Assembly (NCBI RefSeq): GCF_018966525.1
Contig: NZ_CP076607.1
Span: 2,666,001-2,730,000 of the forward strand
Reading direction: 5' to 3'
Length of the DNA stretch: 64,000 nt
Source of the DNA: Paenibacillus sophorae
Lineage (GTDB): Bacteria > Bacillota > Bacilli > Paenibacillales > Paenibacillaceae
The translations under genes and the position numbers were made by a program. Shown one piece after another: positions 23,957 to 33,170 of the stretch (position 1 is its first letter; every line of letters starts with the position of its first letter). Below the pieces are notes generated by a model. It was given only the letters and a program-made list of their open reading frames with translations. It was not told where the DNA came from and searched no databases.

Positions 23957-24607
23957 ATGGACTTTAAGACGGAATTTAAACCGCTGACTGTACAGCCTCA
24001 GGAGATTGAGAGCAAAAGCTTCGAGATCATCACGGAAGAACTGGGCGAACATCCCTTTACACCCGAGCAGTACCCGGTCGTCCAGCGAATCATTCATGCC
24101 TCGGCGGACTTCGAGCTTGGCAGGAATATTGTGTTTCACCCGAGAGCGATTGAAGCGGGAATAGCGGCTATTCTTGGCGGAAAGAAGATCGTTGCCGATG
24201 TGCAGATGGTCCAGGTAGGTATCAGCAAGCCGCGCATTCAAAAGTTTGGCGGAAGCGTCGACGTCTACATTTCGGACCCCGATGTGATGGAGGAAGCGAA
24301 ACGGTTAAATACAACCCGCGCCATCATTTCCATGCGTAAAGCGGTGCGCGAAGCGGAGGGGGGGATTTACGCCATCGGCAACGCCCCTACAGCCCTTCTT
24401 GAATTGATCCGTATGGTTAAGGAAGGGGAAGCAAAGCCGGATCTAATTATCGGCATGCCGGTAGGCTTTGTGTCCGCTGCGGAATCGAAGGATGAGCTCC
24501 GCAAGCTCGATATTCCGTTTATTACCAACCTTGGGCGGAAGGGCGGCAGTACGGTTGTGGTGGCGGCTGTTAATGCCCTTGCCGTTATGGCGGAGAAAAA
24601 AGCGTAA
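23957..24607 (+). CDS. cbiC: cobalt-precorrin-8 methylmutase
   Basis: 216 residues, usual length. It moves the C11 methyl group to C12 to give cobyrinate. Motifs: VVQRIIHASADFELG with the catalytic His, IVADVQMVQVGIS, ISMRKAV, AIGNAPTALLELIRM, IIGMPVGFVSAAESK and TNLGRKGGSTVVVAAVNAL. GGGGAG precedes the ATG, 28 nt after the end of repeat copy 3. Cytoplasmic. Confidence 0.96.
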   Translation: MDFKTEFKPLTVQPQEIESKSFEIITEELGEHPFTPEQYPVVQRIIHASADFELGRNIVFHPRAIEAGIAAILGGKKIVADVQMVQVGISKPRIQKFGGSVDVYISDPDVMEEAKRLNTTRAIISMRKAVREAEGGIYAIGNAPTALLELIRMVKEGEAKPDLIIGMPVGFVSAAESKDELRKLDIPFITNLGRKGGSTVVVAAVNALAVMAEKKA

Positions 24608-24624
24608 ATCAGGGAAGGGATCTC

Positions 24625-25734
24625 ATGAGCGATTTTGTGGAACCAGAGAATAATCCTAAAGAGATGCGGCACGGATTTACAACAGGCGCCTGCGCGGCTG
24701 CGGCGGCGAAAGCCGCGGTCATGATGCTGGCTACCCATACCCGGGTTAATGAATCCACCATCTGGCTGCCTGCCGGATTTTTCCATACGTTTACTATCCT
24801 GGAGGGTGAATTTAGTAGGGATACGGCGCAGTGCGCGACGATCAAGGACGCGGGCGATGACCCGGACGCTACGCATAAGGCAAGAATTGTCGCCATGGCG
24901 GCCTGGACAGACGGCAGCGGCATCGAACTTGACGGCGGCACCGGGGTGGGGCGTGTCACCAAGCCGGGGCTTCCGATCCCGGTAGGCGAAGCAGCCATCA
25001 ATCCGGTTCCCCGCCGGATGATCCGGAAGGAAGTTCAGGAGGTCTTGGAGGAGTACGGCATAGATCGGGGCGTTAAAGTGGTCATTTCCGTGCCCGGCGG
25101 AGAAGAAATCGCCAAGAAGACCTTGAACGGCCGGCTGGGCATTGTCGGCGGGATATCGATTTTGGGTACGAGAGGGACCGTGGTGCCGTTTTCCACGTCC
25201 GCGTATAAGGCGAGTATTATTCAAGCCATACAGGTGGCGAGGGCTTCCGGCTGCACTCAGGTTGTTCTGACCACAGGCGGCAGCAGCGAGAAATATGCGA
25301 TGAAGCTAAACCCTGAGCTGAGCGAAGAGTCTTTTATCCAGATGGGCGACTTTGTCGGCTTCTCCCTGAAGCATGTTAAACGCCTCGGAATAAGCACCGT
25401 CAGCCTTGTCGGCATGATCGGCAAATTCTCGAAAGTAGCCCAGGGCGTAATGATGGTTCACTCCAAAAGCGCCGCCGTCGATTTCGGTTTTCTGGCTAAG
25501 GCCGCTGCCGAGACGGGCGCGTCGCTCGAACTTCAGGAGGCGATTCTGGAGTGCAACACGGCGACTCAAGCTGCCGACCTCGTTATCGAAGCGGGGCTGC
25601 CCGGTTTTTTTGATAAGTTAAGTGAATACGCCTGCCGTCACTGTCTTGAGCATATCGGGGGAGGAGTAACGGTTGAAGTCGTGCTGGTCACGATGAAAGG
25701 CGAGATATTGGGGAGGGAGGAACGGAGTGAATAA
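24625..25734 (+). CDS. cbiD: cobalt-precorrin-5B (C1)-methyltransferase
   Basis: 369 residues. Methylates C1 of the corrin ring in the anaerobic route, using SAM. The family signature is at the start (RHGFTTGACAAAAAKAAV), with DAGDDPDATH, GGTGVGRVTKPGL, GGEEIAKKTLNGRLGIVGG, GTVVPFS and GNTTGG-like VLTTGGSSEKYA further on. AGGGAAGGGA precedes the ATG. It overlaps cbiET by 8 nt. Confidence 0.96.
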   Translation: MSDFVEPENNPKEMRHGFTTGACAAAAAKAAVMMLATHTRVNESTIWLPAGFFHTFTILEGEFSRDTAQCATIKDAGDDPDATHKARIVAMAAWTDGSGIELDGGTGVGRVTKPGLPIPVGEAAINPVPRRMIRKEVQEVLEEYGIDRGVKVVISVPGGEEIAKKTLNGRLGIVGGISILGTRGTVVPFSTSAYKASIIQAIQVARASGCTQVVLTTGGSSEKYAMKLNPELSEESFIQMGDFVGFSLKHVKRLGISTVSLVGMIGKFSKVAQGVMMVHSKSAAVDFGFLAKAAAETGASLELQEAILECNTATQAADLVIEAGLPGFFDKLSEYACRHCLEHIGGGVTVEVVLVTMKGEILGREERSE

Positions 25735-26980
25735 GCGCATCAAGATAATTGGTATCGGAGACGAAGGCCCCGTGGGGCTGTCCGCGGCTTCCCTCGAACG
25801 GATTCATCGGGCGGATGTGCTTGCCGGGGGCGAGAGACATCTGTCGTTTTTCCCTGATTACCGGGGAGAAACTATTATATTGAAGGGTGGGCTGGGAAGC
25901 ACTGTCGAACGGCTGGCTGAACTCAGGGAAGACAAAGATGTCGTCGTGCTGGCTTCCGGTGATCCGCTGTTTTACGGTATCGCGAGTTACATGGTGAAGA
26001 AGCTGGGTGCGGATGCGGTAGAGGTTCATCCTTATTTAAGCTCGGTGCAGCTGGCCTTTGCCAGAATGGGGGAAAGCTGGCAGGATGCCGCAATGGAAAG
26101 CGTCCATGGCCGGACGATGAAAGGGCTGGCGCAGAGAATCAACGGCAAAGAGAAGATTGCCCTGCTGACCGATCACGAGAACAGTCCGTCTGCGATTGCC
26201 CGTTATCTGATCGATTTTGGAATCAATGAATATGAGGCTTTTGTTGTGGAAAATTTGGGCGGCGAGCATGAAAGATGCGGATTCTGGACGCTGGACGAGA
26301 TGTCCCGGTCGGAATTTTCACCCCTGAATGTCGTCATCCTGCGCCGAAAGCCCGGGGTTGCGGCACCGCAGCTCGGATATGGCATAGAGGACGATGAATT
26401 TTATCAGCGGAAGCCTGAAAAAGGATTGATTACTAAAAAGGAAGTCCGGGTACTCAGTCTGGCCGAGTTAAAGCTCAAGAAAGACAGCACCGTTTGGGAC
26501 ATTGGAGCCGGCTCTGGATCGGTCGCTGTCGAGTGTACATTGTCGGCGCCTTACGGGCAGGTATTTGCCATCGAGAAAAACGCTGGTGATATAGAGAACA
26601 TTGAGCTGAACCGGAAGAAATTCCGTGCGGATTTTACGGTGATTCATGACAAAGCCCCTAGTGGCCTTGATCAGCTTCCCGATCCGGATGCGGTATTTAT
26701 TGGCGGCAGCGGAGGGGAACTGCGGGAGTTGATCCGGATCTGCTGCTCCAGGCTGAAAGCGGGAGGACGTATTGTCGTGAACGCGGCTACGATCGAGACG
26801 TTGTCCGAATCCCAGCAGGCGCTCGCCGATCACGGCTTCGATTCCCGGATTACGCTGGTGCAGATTTCGCGCAGCAAGCCGATTTTGAACATGACCCGCT
26901 TCGAAGGACTCAATCCCATTTATGTGATCACCGGCTTTGCGAAGCCCGGAAGTGAAAGAGGGGGAACCGAACAACCATGA
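25727..26980 (+). CDS. cbiET: cobalt-precorrin-7 C5-methyltransferase / C15-methyltransferase (decarboxylating) fusion
   Basis: 417 residues from GTG 25727 inside the end of cbiD. Residues 1-205 are CbiE (IIGIGDEGPVGLSAASLERI, VLASGDPLFYGIASYM), and 225-410 are CbiT, a Rossmann methyltransferase (VWDIGAGSGSVAVECTL, DAVFIGGSGGELRELI). Together they methylate C5 and C15 and decarboxylate the C12 acetate. The fusion is equivalent to CobL. ATGA overlap with cbiL. Confidence 0.95.
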   Translation: MNKRIKIIGIGDEGPVGLSAASLERIHRADVLAGGERHLSFFPDYRGETIILKGGLGSTVERLAELREDKDVVVLASGDPLFYGIASYMVKKLGADAVEVHPYLSSVQLAFARMGESWQDAAMESVHGRTMKGLAQRINGKEKIALLTDHENSPSAIARYLIDFGINEYEAFVVENLGGEHERCGFWTLDEMSRSEFSPLNVVILRRKPGVAAPQLGYGIEDDEFYQRKPEKGLITKKEVRVLSLAELKLKKDSTVWDIGAGSGSVAVECTLSAPYGQVFAIEKNAGDIENIELNRKKFRADFTVIHDKAPSGLDQLPDPDAVFIGGSGGELRELIRICCSRLKAGGRIVVNAATIETLSESQQALADHGFDSRITLVQISRSKPILNMTRFEGLNPIYVITGFAKPGSERGGTEQP

Positions 26981-27699
26981 CAACGACAGCTGTAAAAACA
27001 GGAACCTTATATGGGATCGGCGTAGGTCCGGGAGACCCGGAGTTAATCACGGTTAAGGCGTTCCGCTTGATGAAAGAATGTCCGGTTATCGCCTATCCCA
27101 AGAAGCGGATGGGGGGCAAATCCTACGCGCTTGAAATCGTAGAATTATATATTAATACAGCGGAAAAAGAAATGCTGGGTCTCGTATTCCCGATGACCAA
27201 GAATCAGGAAACCCTTGATAGGGAGTGGAGCCGGACGGTTTCCCAGTGCTGGGAGCACCTGAAGGAAGGGCGCGATATCGCTTTTGTCACGGAAGGCGAT
27301 CCCAATCTGTACAGCACGTTTATCCATATGGCCCGTCTGGTGCAGGAACTCCATCCCGAAGTCCCTGTCCTTTCCGTTCCAGGCATTTCCTCCGTCCTGG
27401 GGGCTGCCGCCCGCCTGGGACTTCCTTTGGCCGACGGAGACGAACAGGTGGCGATTGTTCCAGCCAGGAACGATCGTTCCGCAATGAAGAAAGCCCTTGA
27501 AGACCATGATGCGGTTGTGTTCATCAAGGTGGCCAAAGTGCTGGATTTGATTATCGATCTGCTGGAGGAGATGGAGCTTGTAGACAAAGCTTCGGTGGTC
27601 ATGAAAGTAACCTCTTCTGATGAGCTGATCTGGCGAAATGTGCGGGAATTAAAAGGTCAGGAGCTTGAATATTTGACGTTAATGGCGGTGAAAAAATAG
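26977..27699 (+). CDS. cbiL: cobalt-factor II C20-methyltransferase
   Basis: 240 residues. Adds the C20 methyl group, the first methylation after cobalt insertion. Motifs of the class III SAM methyltransferases: GIGVGPGDPELITVKAFRLM, VIAYPKKRMGGKSYA (typical of CobI/CbiL), FVTEGDPNLYSTFIHM and VPGISSVLGAAARLGLPL. Its ATG overlaps the cbiET stop. Confidence 0.96.
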   Translation: MTTTAVKTGTLYGIGVGPGDPELITVKAFRLMKECPVIAYPKKRMGGKSYALEIVELYINTAEKEMLGLVFPMTKNQETLDREWSRTVSQCWEHLKEGRDIAFVTEGDPNLYSTFIHMARLVQELHPEVPVLSVPGISSVLGAAARLGLPLADGDEQVAIVPARNDRSAMKKALEDHDAVVFIKVAKVLDLIIDLLEEMELVDKASVVMKVTSSDELIWRNVRELKGQELEYLTLMAVKK

Positions 27700-28493
27700 T
27701 GAAGCTTGAACCGAGAGTGTATATTGTCGGCGCCGGTCCGGGAGATCCTGATCTTATTACAGTGAAAGGCCTGAACATCCTGATGAACGCGGATCTCGTC
27801 CTGTACACCGATTCGCTCGTCAACGAACAACTTGTCGCCCGTGCCGGCAGTCATGCGAAGGTACTGCAGAGCTCCGGGATGGATCTGGAGCAAATGGTCG
27901 AAGTGATGGCGGAGGCCGTCTTGGCCGGAAAAAGCGTAGCCCGCGTACATACGGGCGACCCGGCCGTATATGGCGCGATCCTAGAGCAGATGGTTCTGCT
28001 GAAACAGCGCGGTATCGCCTACGAGATCGTGCCGGGAGTCAGCTCTGTCTTTGCTGCGGCTGCCGTGCTGGGCGCCGAATTGACGGTGCCGGATTTGACC
28101 CAGACGGTCATCCTGACCCGGGCCGAAGGACGGACGCCCGTACCGGAACGGGAGAAGCTCCGCGACCTCGCCTCCCATCATTGTACGATCGCCCTGTTTT
28201 TAAGCGCTACGCTTGCTAAGAAGGTAGTCAAAGAGTTTGTGGAGGCGGGCTGGTCGGAGGACACGCCGGTCGCCGTCGTTCAGCGGGCCACATGGCCGGA
28301 TCAGAAAATCGTGCGTACGACGCTCCGGCATCTCAACAGCGATTTGCGGCAAGCGGGAATACGCATGCATGCCATGATCCTGGCAGGCTGGGCTCTTGAC
28401 CCGGGGATGGTTGACCGTGATGAACACCGCTCCAAGCTATATGACAAGTCGTTTACCCACGGTTACCGGAAAGGGCAGGCCGCTTATGACTAA
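27699..28493 (+). CDS. cbiF: cobalt-precorrin-4 C11-methyltransferase
   Basis: 264 residues from GTG 27699, which shares a base with the cbiL stop. Methylates C11. Motifs: VYIVGAGPGDPDLITVKG, VARVHTGDPAVYGAILEQM, IVPGVSSVFAAAAVLGAELT, LTRAEGRTPVPE and VVQRATWPDQKIVRTTL. Overlaps cbiG by 8 nt. Confidence 0.96.
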   Translation: MKLEPRVYIVGAGPGDPDLITVKGLNILMNADLVLYTDSLVNEQLVARAGSHAKVLQSSGMDLEQMVEVMAEAVLAGKSVARVHTGDPAVYGAILEQMVLLKQRGIAYEIVPGVSSVFAAAAVLGAELTVPDLTQTVILTRAEGRTPVPEREKLRDLASHHCTIALFLSATLAKKVVKEFVEAGWSEDTPVAVVQRATWPDQKIVRTTLRHLNSDLRQAGIRMHAMILAGWALDPGMVDRDEHRSKLYDKSFTHGYRKGQAAYD

Positions 28494-29595
28494 GCCTTAT
28501 GCCGCCGTCGCGATCACCAAGCATGGGGTGGAAATGGCCCGAACCTTGGCTGCGGATTTCCCTGGAACCGACCTTTATTATATGAGTAAATTTGCCCGGG
28601 GAGATGAGACAGAGCTCGGGTACGGTCTGTTCGAGGGGTCCGTAAAGCTGATCCTGCCGGACCTGTTCAAAGCTTATAAAGGACTTATTATTTTCATATC
28701 TCTTGGAGCCGTCGTTCGTATGATCGCTCCGATTCTGGAAGATAAGAAAAAAGATCCTGCGGTCATCGTGATCGATGATCGCGGCCAGCATGTGATCAGC
28801 GTGCTTTCGGGCCATCTGGGCGGCGCCAATGAGCTAACGCTGGAGGTGGCGAAAGCGCTCGGCGCCCGTCCTGTCATCACGACCGCATCCGATGTACAGG
28901 GGACGATCCCGGTGGATCTGTTCGGACGCGGATTCGGCTGGGAAATCGAAAGCTTTGATAAGGCGACGCCCGTCAGCGCTTCGGTGGTCAATGAGGAGCG
29001 GATCGCCGTTGTGCAGGAAGCGGGCGAGACGCAGTGGTGGACCTATGACAAGCCGCTGCCGCCGCATATCGCCGTCTATGGTCACGCCAGTGAAGCGATG
29101 CAAGCAGAGTTTGACGCGGCGCTAGTGGTTACGGACCGGCTGCTGGAAGCCGGGGAAGAAGCTGCGCTGCTTAAGAATGGGGTGCTGTACAGGCCCAAGA
29201 CGCTCGTCCTCGGCATCGGCTGCAACCGGGGGACATCGGCGGAGGAGATCGAGCATACGATCATAAGCACACTGTCAGAGCTCCGGCTGTCCGTTAAAAG
29301 CGTCCGCAATGCGGCCACCATCGTGCTGAAAAAGGATGAAGAGGGGCTTCTTGAAGTCTGCCGGAAGAATAAGTGGAAGCTTGAACTGTATACGCCGGAC
29401 GAGCTGAATGAGGTTCCTCTTCGAAATCCGTCCGAAACGGTGTATAAATATACGGGCGCATATGGTGTCAGTGAGCCTGCGGCGCTCCGCTCATCGGGAG
29501 CGGCGGATTGGCTGCTGGAGAAAAGAAAGAGCGGCAACGTCACCATCTCCATCGCCCGCGTCCCATTTCCATCTAGCGGGCAGGTGAGAGTATGA
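28486..29595 (+). CDS. cbiG: cobalt-precorrin-5A hydrolase
   Basis: 369 residues from ATG 28486 (overlapping the cbiF stop; the GAAAGGGCAGG upstream is the ribosome site). It opens the delta-lactone and releases the C20 unit as acetaldehyde. N-terminal domain with FISLGAVVRMIAP, VIVIDDRGQHVISVLSGHLG and GANELTLEVAKALGARPVIT; C-terminal domain with VLGIGCNRGTSAEEIEHTI. An ATGA overlap leads into cbiA. Confidence 0.95.
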   Translation: MTKPYAAVAITKHGVEMARTLAADFPGTDLYYMSKFARGDETELGYGLFEGSVKLILPDLFKAYKGLIIFISLGAVVRMIAPILEDKKKDPAVIVIDDRGQHVISVLSGHLGGANELTLEVAKALGARPVITTASDVQGTIPVDLFGRGFGWEIESFDKATPVSASVVNEERIAVVQEAGETQWWTYDKPLPPHIAVYGHASEAMQAEFDAALVVTDRLLEAGEEAALLKNGVLYRPKTLVLGIGCNRGTSAEEIEHTIISTLSELRLSVKSVRNAATIVLKKDEEGLLEVCRKNKWKLELYTPDELNEVPLRNPSETVYKYTGAYGVSEPAALRSSGAADWLLEKRKSGNVTISIARVPFPSSGQVRV

Positions 29596-31004
29596 GCGGG
29601 AACCGAAACCGGATCGTCATTGCGGGCACGGGCAGCGGCGCCGGTAAAACGACGGTAACGATTGGGTTAATGGCCGCACTGAAGCGCCGGGGTCTTCAGG
29701 TTCAGGGCTTCAAATGCGGCCCGGATTACATCGATCCGACCTATCATACCGCCGTAACGGGCAGGGCGTCGCGCAACCTGGATACCTGGATGCTGTCTCA
29801 TGATATCATGCGTGAAATATTTCTCAGAGCTTCCGAAGGAGCCGATGTCTCCGTTATCGAGGGAGTCATGGGACTGTACGACGGGAAGGACCCGTTGTCC
29901 AACACCGGTTCGACGGCGGAGATTTCCGCCTTGCTGGAGAGTCCGGTCATTCTCGTTGTGAACGCGCAGAGCATGGCCCGCAGCGCGGCTGCTGTCGTGC
30001 TGGGATACCAGAAGCTGGATGAAAGCATCCGCATCGCCGGTGTAATCGTCAACAAGTGCGGAAGCCGAGGGCATTATCAGCTCGTCAAATCCGCGATTGA
30101 ACAGGAATGCGGCATTCCCGTTGTCGGCTGGATGGGGCGGGACGACAGGCTAAGCATTCCCGAGCGCCATCTCGGTCTCGTTCCGGCCATTGAACGGGGA
30201 GAGCTGGACGGTTTGTTTGACCGGGTGGGCGATCTGGTCGAAGGCGGCGTGGATATCGAGTCGGTATTATCCTTGGCGGGTACGGCCCCTTCGCTTGCAT
30301 GGCCGAAGGAACGGCTGTTCAGCGGCGGGCCGCGCCCGAACCCTGGGCCGACGATTGCCGTCGCCCGGGACGCGGCGTTCAACTTCTACTACCGTGAGAA
30401 CCTGGAACTGCTTGAGCAATATGGCGCCAGACTGGTGTATTTCAGTCCCCTGGCGGGCGATACCGTGCCGGGCGATGCGGACGGTGTATATCTCGGCGGC
30501 GGATTCCCCGAGGAGTTTGCAGCCGGTCTTGCGGCGAATGAGCGGGTGAAGCGGGATTTGCAAGCCCGCGTTCAGGAAGGGCTGCCGGTCTTTGCCGAGT
30601 GCGGAGGGTATATGTATCTTACTCGTTCGATTACCGACCGCGCCGGAGAAACCCATGCCATGGTCGGACTTATCCCTGCGGATGTTGCCATGCAGGATAA
30701 GCTCGCTGCTCTGGGCTACCGTGAGGCCACGGCGCTCCGGGACTGTCTGCTCATGGAAGCGGGCGAGGCCATTCGGGGCCATGAATTCCATTATTCCAAA
30801 CTGACGGCGGACCAGGAGGATTACCCTTATGTTTATCAAACGAAAGGTCTGCGCGGAACGGGATTTGAAGGCTACCTCTCGGATAATGTGATGGCAGGCT
30901 ACACGCATCTTCATTTTGCGTCCAATCCGAAAGTCGCGGAGCGCTTTATACAGCGCTGCTTACATTACAGCCGGAAAAGAGGCGAGGCCAGTGGAACAGC
31001 CTGA
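29592..31004 (+). CDS. cbiA: cobyrinate a,c-diamide synthase
   Basis: 470 residues. ATP- and glutamine-dependent amidation of the a and c acetate groups. The N-terminal synthetase domain has P-loop GTGSGAGKTTVTIGL, FKCGPDYIDPTYH, RNLDTWM and VIEGVMGLYDG. The C-terminal amidotransferase domain has VYLGGGFPEEF, the nucleophile in FAECGGYMYL, and the partner His in YTHLHFASNP. Overlaps cobO by 14 nt. Confidence 0.96.
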   Translation: MSGNRNRIVIAGTGSGAGKTTVTIGLMAALKRRGLQVQGFKCGPDYIDPTYHTAVTGRASRNLDTWMLSHDIMREIFLRASEGADVSVIEGVMGLYDGKDPLSNTGSTAEISALLESPVILVVNAQSMARSAAAVVLGYQKLDESIRIAGVIVNKCGSRGHYQLVKSAIEQECGIPVVGWMGRDDRLSIPERHLGLVPAIERGELDGLFDRVGDLVEGGVDIESVLSLAGTAPSLAWPKERLFSGGPRPNPGPTIAVARDAAFNFYYRENLELLEQYGARLVYFSPLAGDTVPGDADGVYLGGGFPEEFAAGLAANERVKRDLQARVQEGLPVFAECGGYMYLTRSITDRAGETHAMVGLIPADVAMQDKLAALGYREATALRDCLLMEAGEAIRGHEFHYSKLTADQEDYPYVYQTKGLRGTGFEGYLSDNVMAGYTHLHFASNPKVAERFIQRCLHYSRKRGEASGTA

Positions 31005-31548
31005 CCGGAGAACGAACCGCAAGGGCTATACCCTTGTCTATACAGGCGACGGCAAAGGCAAAACGACAGCTGCGCTGGGGCTCGCGGTGCGGGCTTCGGG
31101 ACGCGGCTACAAAGTGCTGATTCTGCAATTTATCAAATCACCCCAGAGGACATACGGAGAACATATCGCCCTTCGTAAACTAGGGGTGGAGATCCGGCAG
31201 CTTGGCGTGGGATTCACCTGGACGAAGACGCCGGAAGAGCACCGCTCCGCACTGCGGGAGGCATGGGCTTCCGCCAGAGAAGAAGTGCTTGGCGGCGATT
31301 GGGATGTCGTGGTGCTGGACGAGATCAACAATGCGCTCGCGATTGAGAAATTCCCGGTTGACGACGTCCTTCCCCTTGGCGAAGTGCTGGATTTAATCAG
31401 GCAAAGGCCGAAGTATTTGCATCTGGTCCTGACCGGGCGCCAGGCGAAACCGGAAATTCTGGAACTGGCGGACCTGGTGTCCGAGGTTCAGGCGGTTAAG
31501 CATTATTACAAAGATGGGGTGCCCGCGGTTCTCGGGATTGAATATTGA
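30991..31548 (+). CDS. cobO: cob(I)yrinic acid a,c-diamide adenosyltransferase (BtuR/CobO type)
   Basis: 185 residues from GTG 30991 (GAGGCGAGG upstream). Transfers the 5'-deoxyadenosyl group from ATP to Co(I) corrinoids. P-loop TGDGKGKTTAALGLAVRA, LILQFIKSPQRTYGEH, DVVVLDEINNALAI and LVLTGRQAKPEILELADLVS are characteristic. Also called btuR or cobA. Confidence 0.95.
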   Translation: MEQPDRRTNRKGYTLVYTGDGKGKTTAALGLAVRASGRGYKVLILQFIKSPQRTYGEHIALRKLGVEIRQLGVGFTWTKTPEEHRSALREAWASAREEVLGGDWDVVVLDEINNALAIEKFPVDDVLPLGEVLDLIRQRPKYLHLVLTGRQAKPEILELADLVSEVQAVKHYYKDGVPAVLGIEY

Positions 31549-31574
31549 CCTTGGGGTGTGGCAGGGAGGAAATG

Positions 31575-32195
31575 ATGGTTGAAGCGGAGTTCTATGAAAA
31601 AAAGCTGATACTTGCCACCGGAGGGGCGCGAAGCGGCAAGAGCCGTTTTGCCGAGCAGTATGCCGGGGAACTGGGACTGACCGGGGGGCAGGAAGTTATG
31701 TATATAGCCACGTCCCAACTTTACGATGACGAGATGAAAAGACGGGCGGCATTACACCAGGACCGGCGGCCCGCGGAATGGCGGACGGTCGAAGAGCCGT
31801 ACGAGCTGGAATCCGTCATCCGGCGGCTGTCGGAAGAACCGGTATCCGTTGTCCTGATCGATTGCATTACCTTATGGATTTCGAACCTGCTGTTACAGCC
31901 GGACGAAGCGGGACAAGAGCGCTGGATGATACCGGAGCATAGTGAATCTATTCTTGAACGAACCCGGGAGCTTGCCCGCCTGCTGAAACAGGCTCCTTTC
32001 TCATCGGTTCTCGTCACCAATGAAGTAGGCGACTCACTTGTTCCCGAGTATCCTTTGGGCAGAGTTTACCGCGATCTAGCCGGACAGGTGAATCAGGCGC
32101 TTGCCGAACAAGCCGACGAAGTCTTTCTGGTCGTTTGCGGAATTCCTTTGAATTTACGGGAAGCGGCCTGGCGGTTGGGCGGAAAGGGGCAGTAA
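31575..32195 (+). CDS. cobU: adenosylcobinamide kinase / adenosylcobinamide-phosphate guanylyltransferase
   Basis: 206 residues; ATG 31575 is chosen over ATG 31572 because the GGGAGG is only a few nt upstream. Phosphorylates adenosylcobinamide and attaches GMP. P-loop ATGGARSGKSRFAEQ, YIATSQLYDDEMKRR, IDCITLWISNLLL, LVTNEVGDSLVPEYPLGRVY and RDLAGQVNQALAEQADEVFL match the family. Slightly longer than the E. coli form. Confidence 0.95.
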   Translation: MVEAEFYEKKLILATGGARSGKSRFAEQYAGELGLTGGQEVMYIATSQLYDDEMKRRAALHQDRRPAEWRTVEEPYELESVIRRLSEEPVSVVLIDCITLWISNLLLQPDEAGQERWMIPEHSESILERTRELARLLKQAPFSSVLVTNEVGDSLVPEYPLGRVYRDLAGQVNQALAEQADEVFLVVCGIPLNLREAAWRLGGKGQ

Positions 32196-32198
32196 CCT

Positions 32199-33170
32199 TT
32201 GCAGGGAATTATGTTTGTGATTACAGCGATTGTCATTGATCTGCTGGTCGGCGACCCGCGCGGCATTCCGCATCCGGTGATTGGGATAGGAAAGATCATA
32301 TCGGCCACGGAATCGGCCCTGCGGAAATGGGGAACTGGGCGAGCGAGGGAGAGAGCGCTTGGCGTACTCCTTGTCCTGGTGGTGTTGTCCGCCGTGTACG
32401 CCGCCGCTTTCCTGATTTTGTGGCTCGCCGGACTCATACACCCTATATTCCGGTCATTAGCGGAAGTCTGGCTGATTTCAACCACGATTGCCATCAAAGG
32501 CCTGGGTGACGCGGCCATGCAGGTATTCCGCCCTTTAGCCAAGGGTGATTTGGACAGCGCCAGAACCTATGTCGGCTACATTGTGGGCAGGGAAACGCAT
32601 GCTTTATCGGAACGGGAAGTCACGAGAGCCACAGTAGAGACGGTTGCGGAGAATATTGTCGATGCTGTGGTTGCTCCCTTATTTTACGCGCTGCTCGGCG
32701 GGGCTCCCCTGGCTCTACTCTACCGTGCGGTGAATACGCTGGATTCGATGGTCGGCTACAAGAACGATAAATACCGTTATTTCGGCTGGGCTTCCGCCCG
32801 GCTTGACGATGTGCTGAACTATATCCCTGCCAGAATAACGGGGCTGCTGCTCTGGGCTGCGGCGCTTACGACGAAAGGGCTGAATGCCGGAAGGGCCTGG
32901 CAGGCCATGCGGCGCGATGCCGCGAAGCATCCGAGCCCAAACAGCGGTATCCCTGAGGCTGCGGTTGCCGGAGCGCTGGGAATTCAGCTTGGCGGGTTCA
33001 ATAGCTATGGCGGCATTGTATCGGAGAGAGCCAGAATGGGAACCGCCATTAGGGAATTGGCAGCGGAAGATATCCGGCAGACGATAAAGATTCTAAGGCT
33101 GACCGCGGCACTCATCATGATCTTATTGCTACTCGCGGCGGGAAGCCTTTTTATTGGAGAGATAAAATGA
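32199..33170 (+). CDS. cbiB: adenosylcobinamide-phosphate synthase
   Basis: 323 residues if started at TTG 32199 (AAAGGGG 9 nt upstream); ATG 32211 is an alternative. An integral membrane protein that joins aminopropanol (or its phosphate) to adenosylcobyric acid. Several membrane helices; motifs DLLVGDPRGIPHPVIGIGK, YVGYIVGRETHALSEREVTR, TVETVAENIVDAVVAPLFYA, AVNTLDSMVGYKNDKYRYFG and HPSPNSGIPEAAVAGALGIQ. ATGA overlap with cobS. Confidence 0.95.
   Translation: MQGIMFVITAIVIDLLVGDPRGIPHPVIGIGKIISATESALRKWGTGRARERALGVLLVLVVLSAVYAAAFLILWLAGLIHPIFRSLAEVWLISTTIAIKGLGDAAMQVFRPLAKGDLDSARTYVGYIVGRETHALSEREVTRATVETVAENIVDAVVAPLFYALLGGAPLALLYRAVNTLDSMVGYKNDKYRYFGWASARLDDVLNYIPARITGLLLWAAALTTKGLNAGRAWQAMRRDAAKHPSPNSGIPEAAVAGALGIQLGGFNSYGGIVSERARMGTAIRELAAEDIRQTIKILRLTAALIMILLLLAAGSLFIGEIK

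Noticed and set aside
24367..25224. 285-codon minus-strand frame opposite cbiC/cbiD, and comparable ones opposite cbiH60, cbiA and cbiP
   Set aside because: GC-rich third positions of the real genes keep the opposite frames open. None has a recognisable motif or ribosome site.
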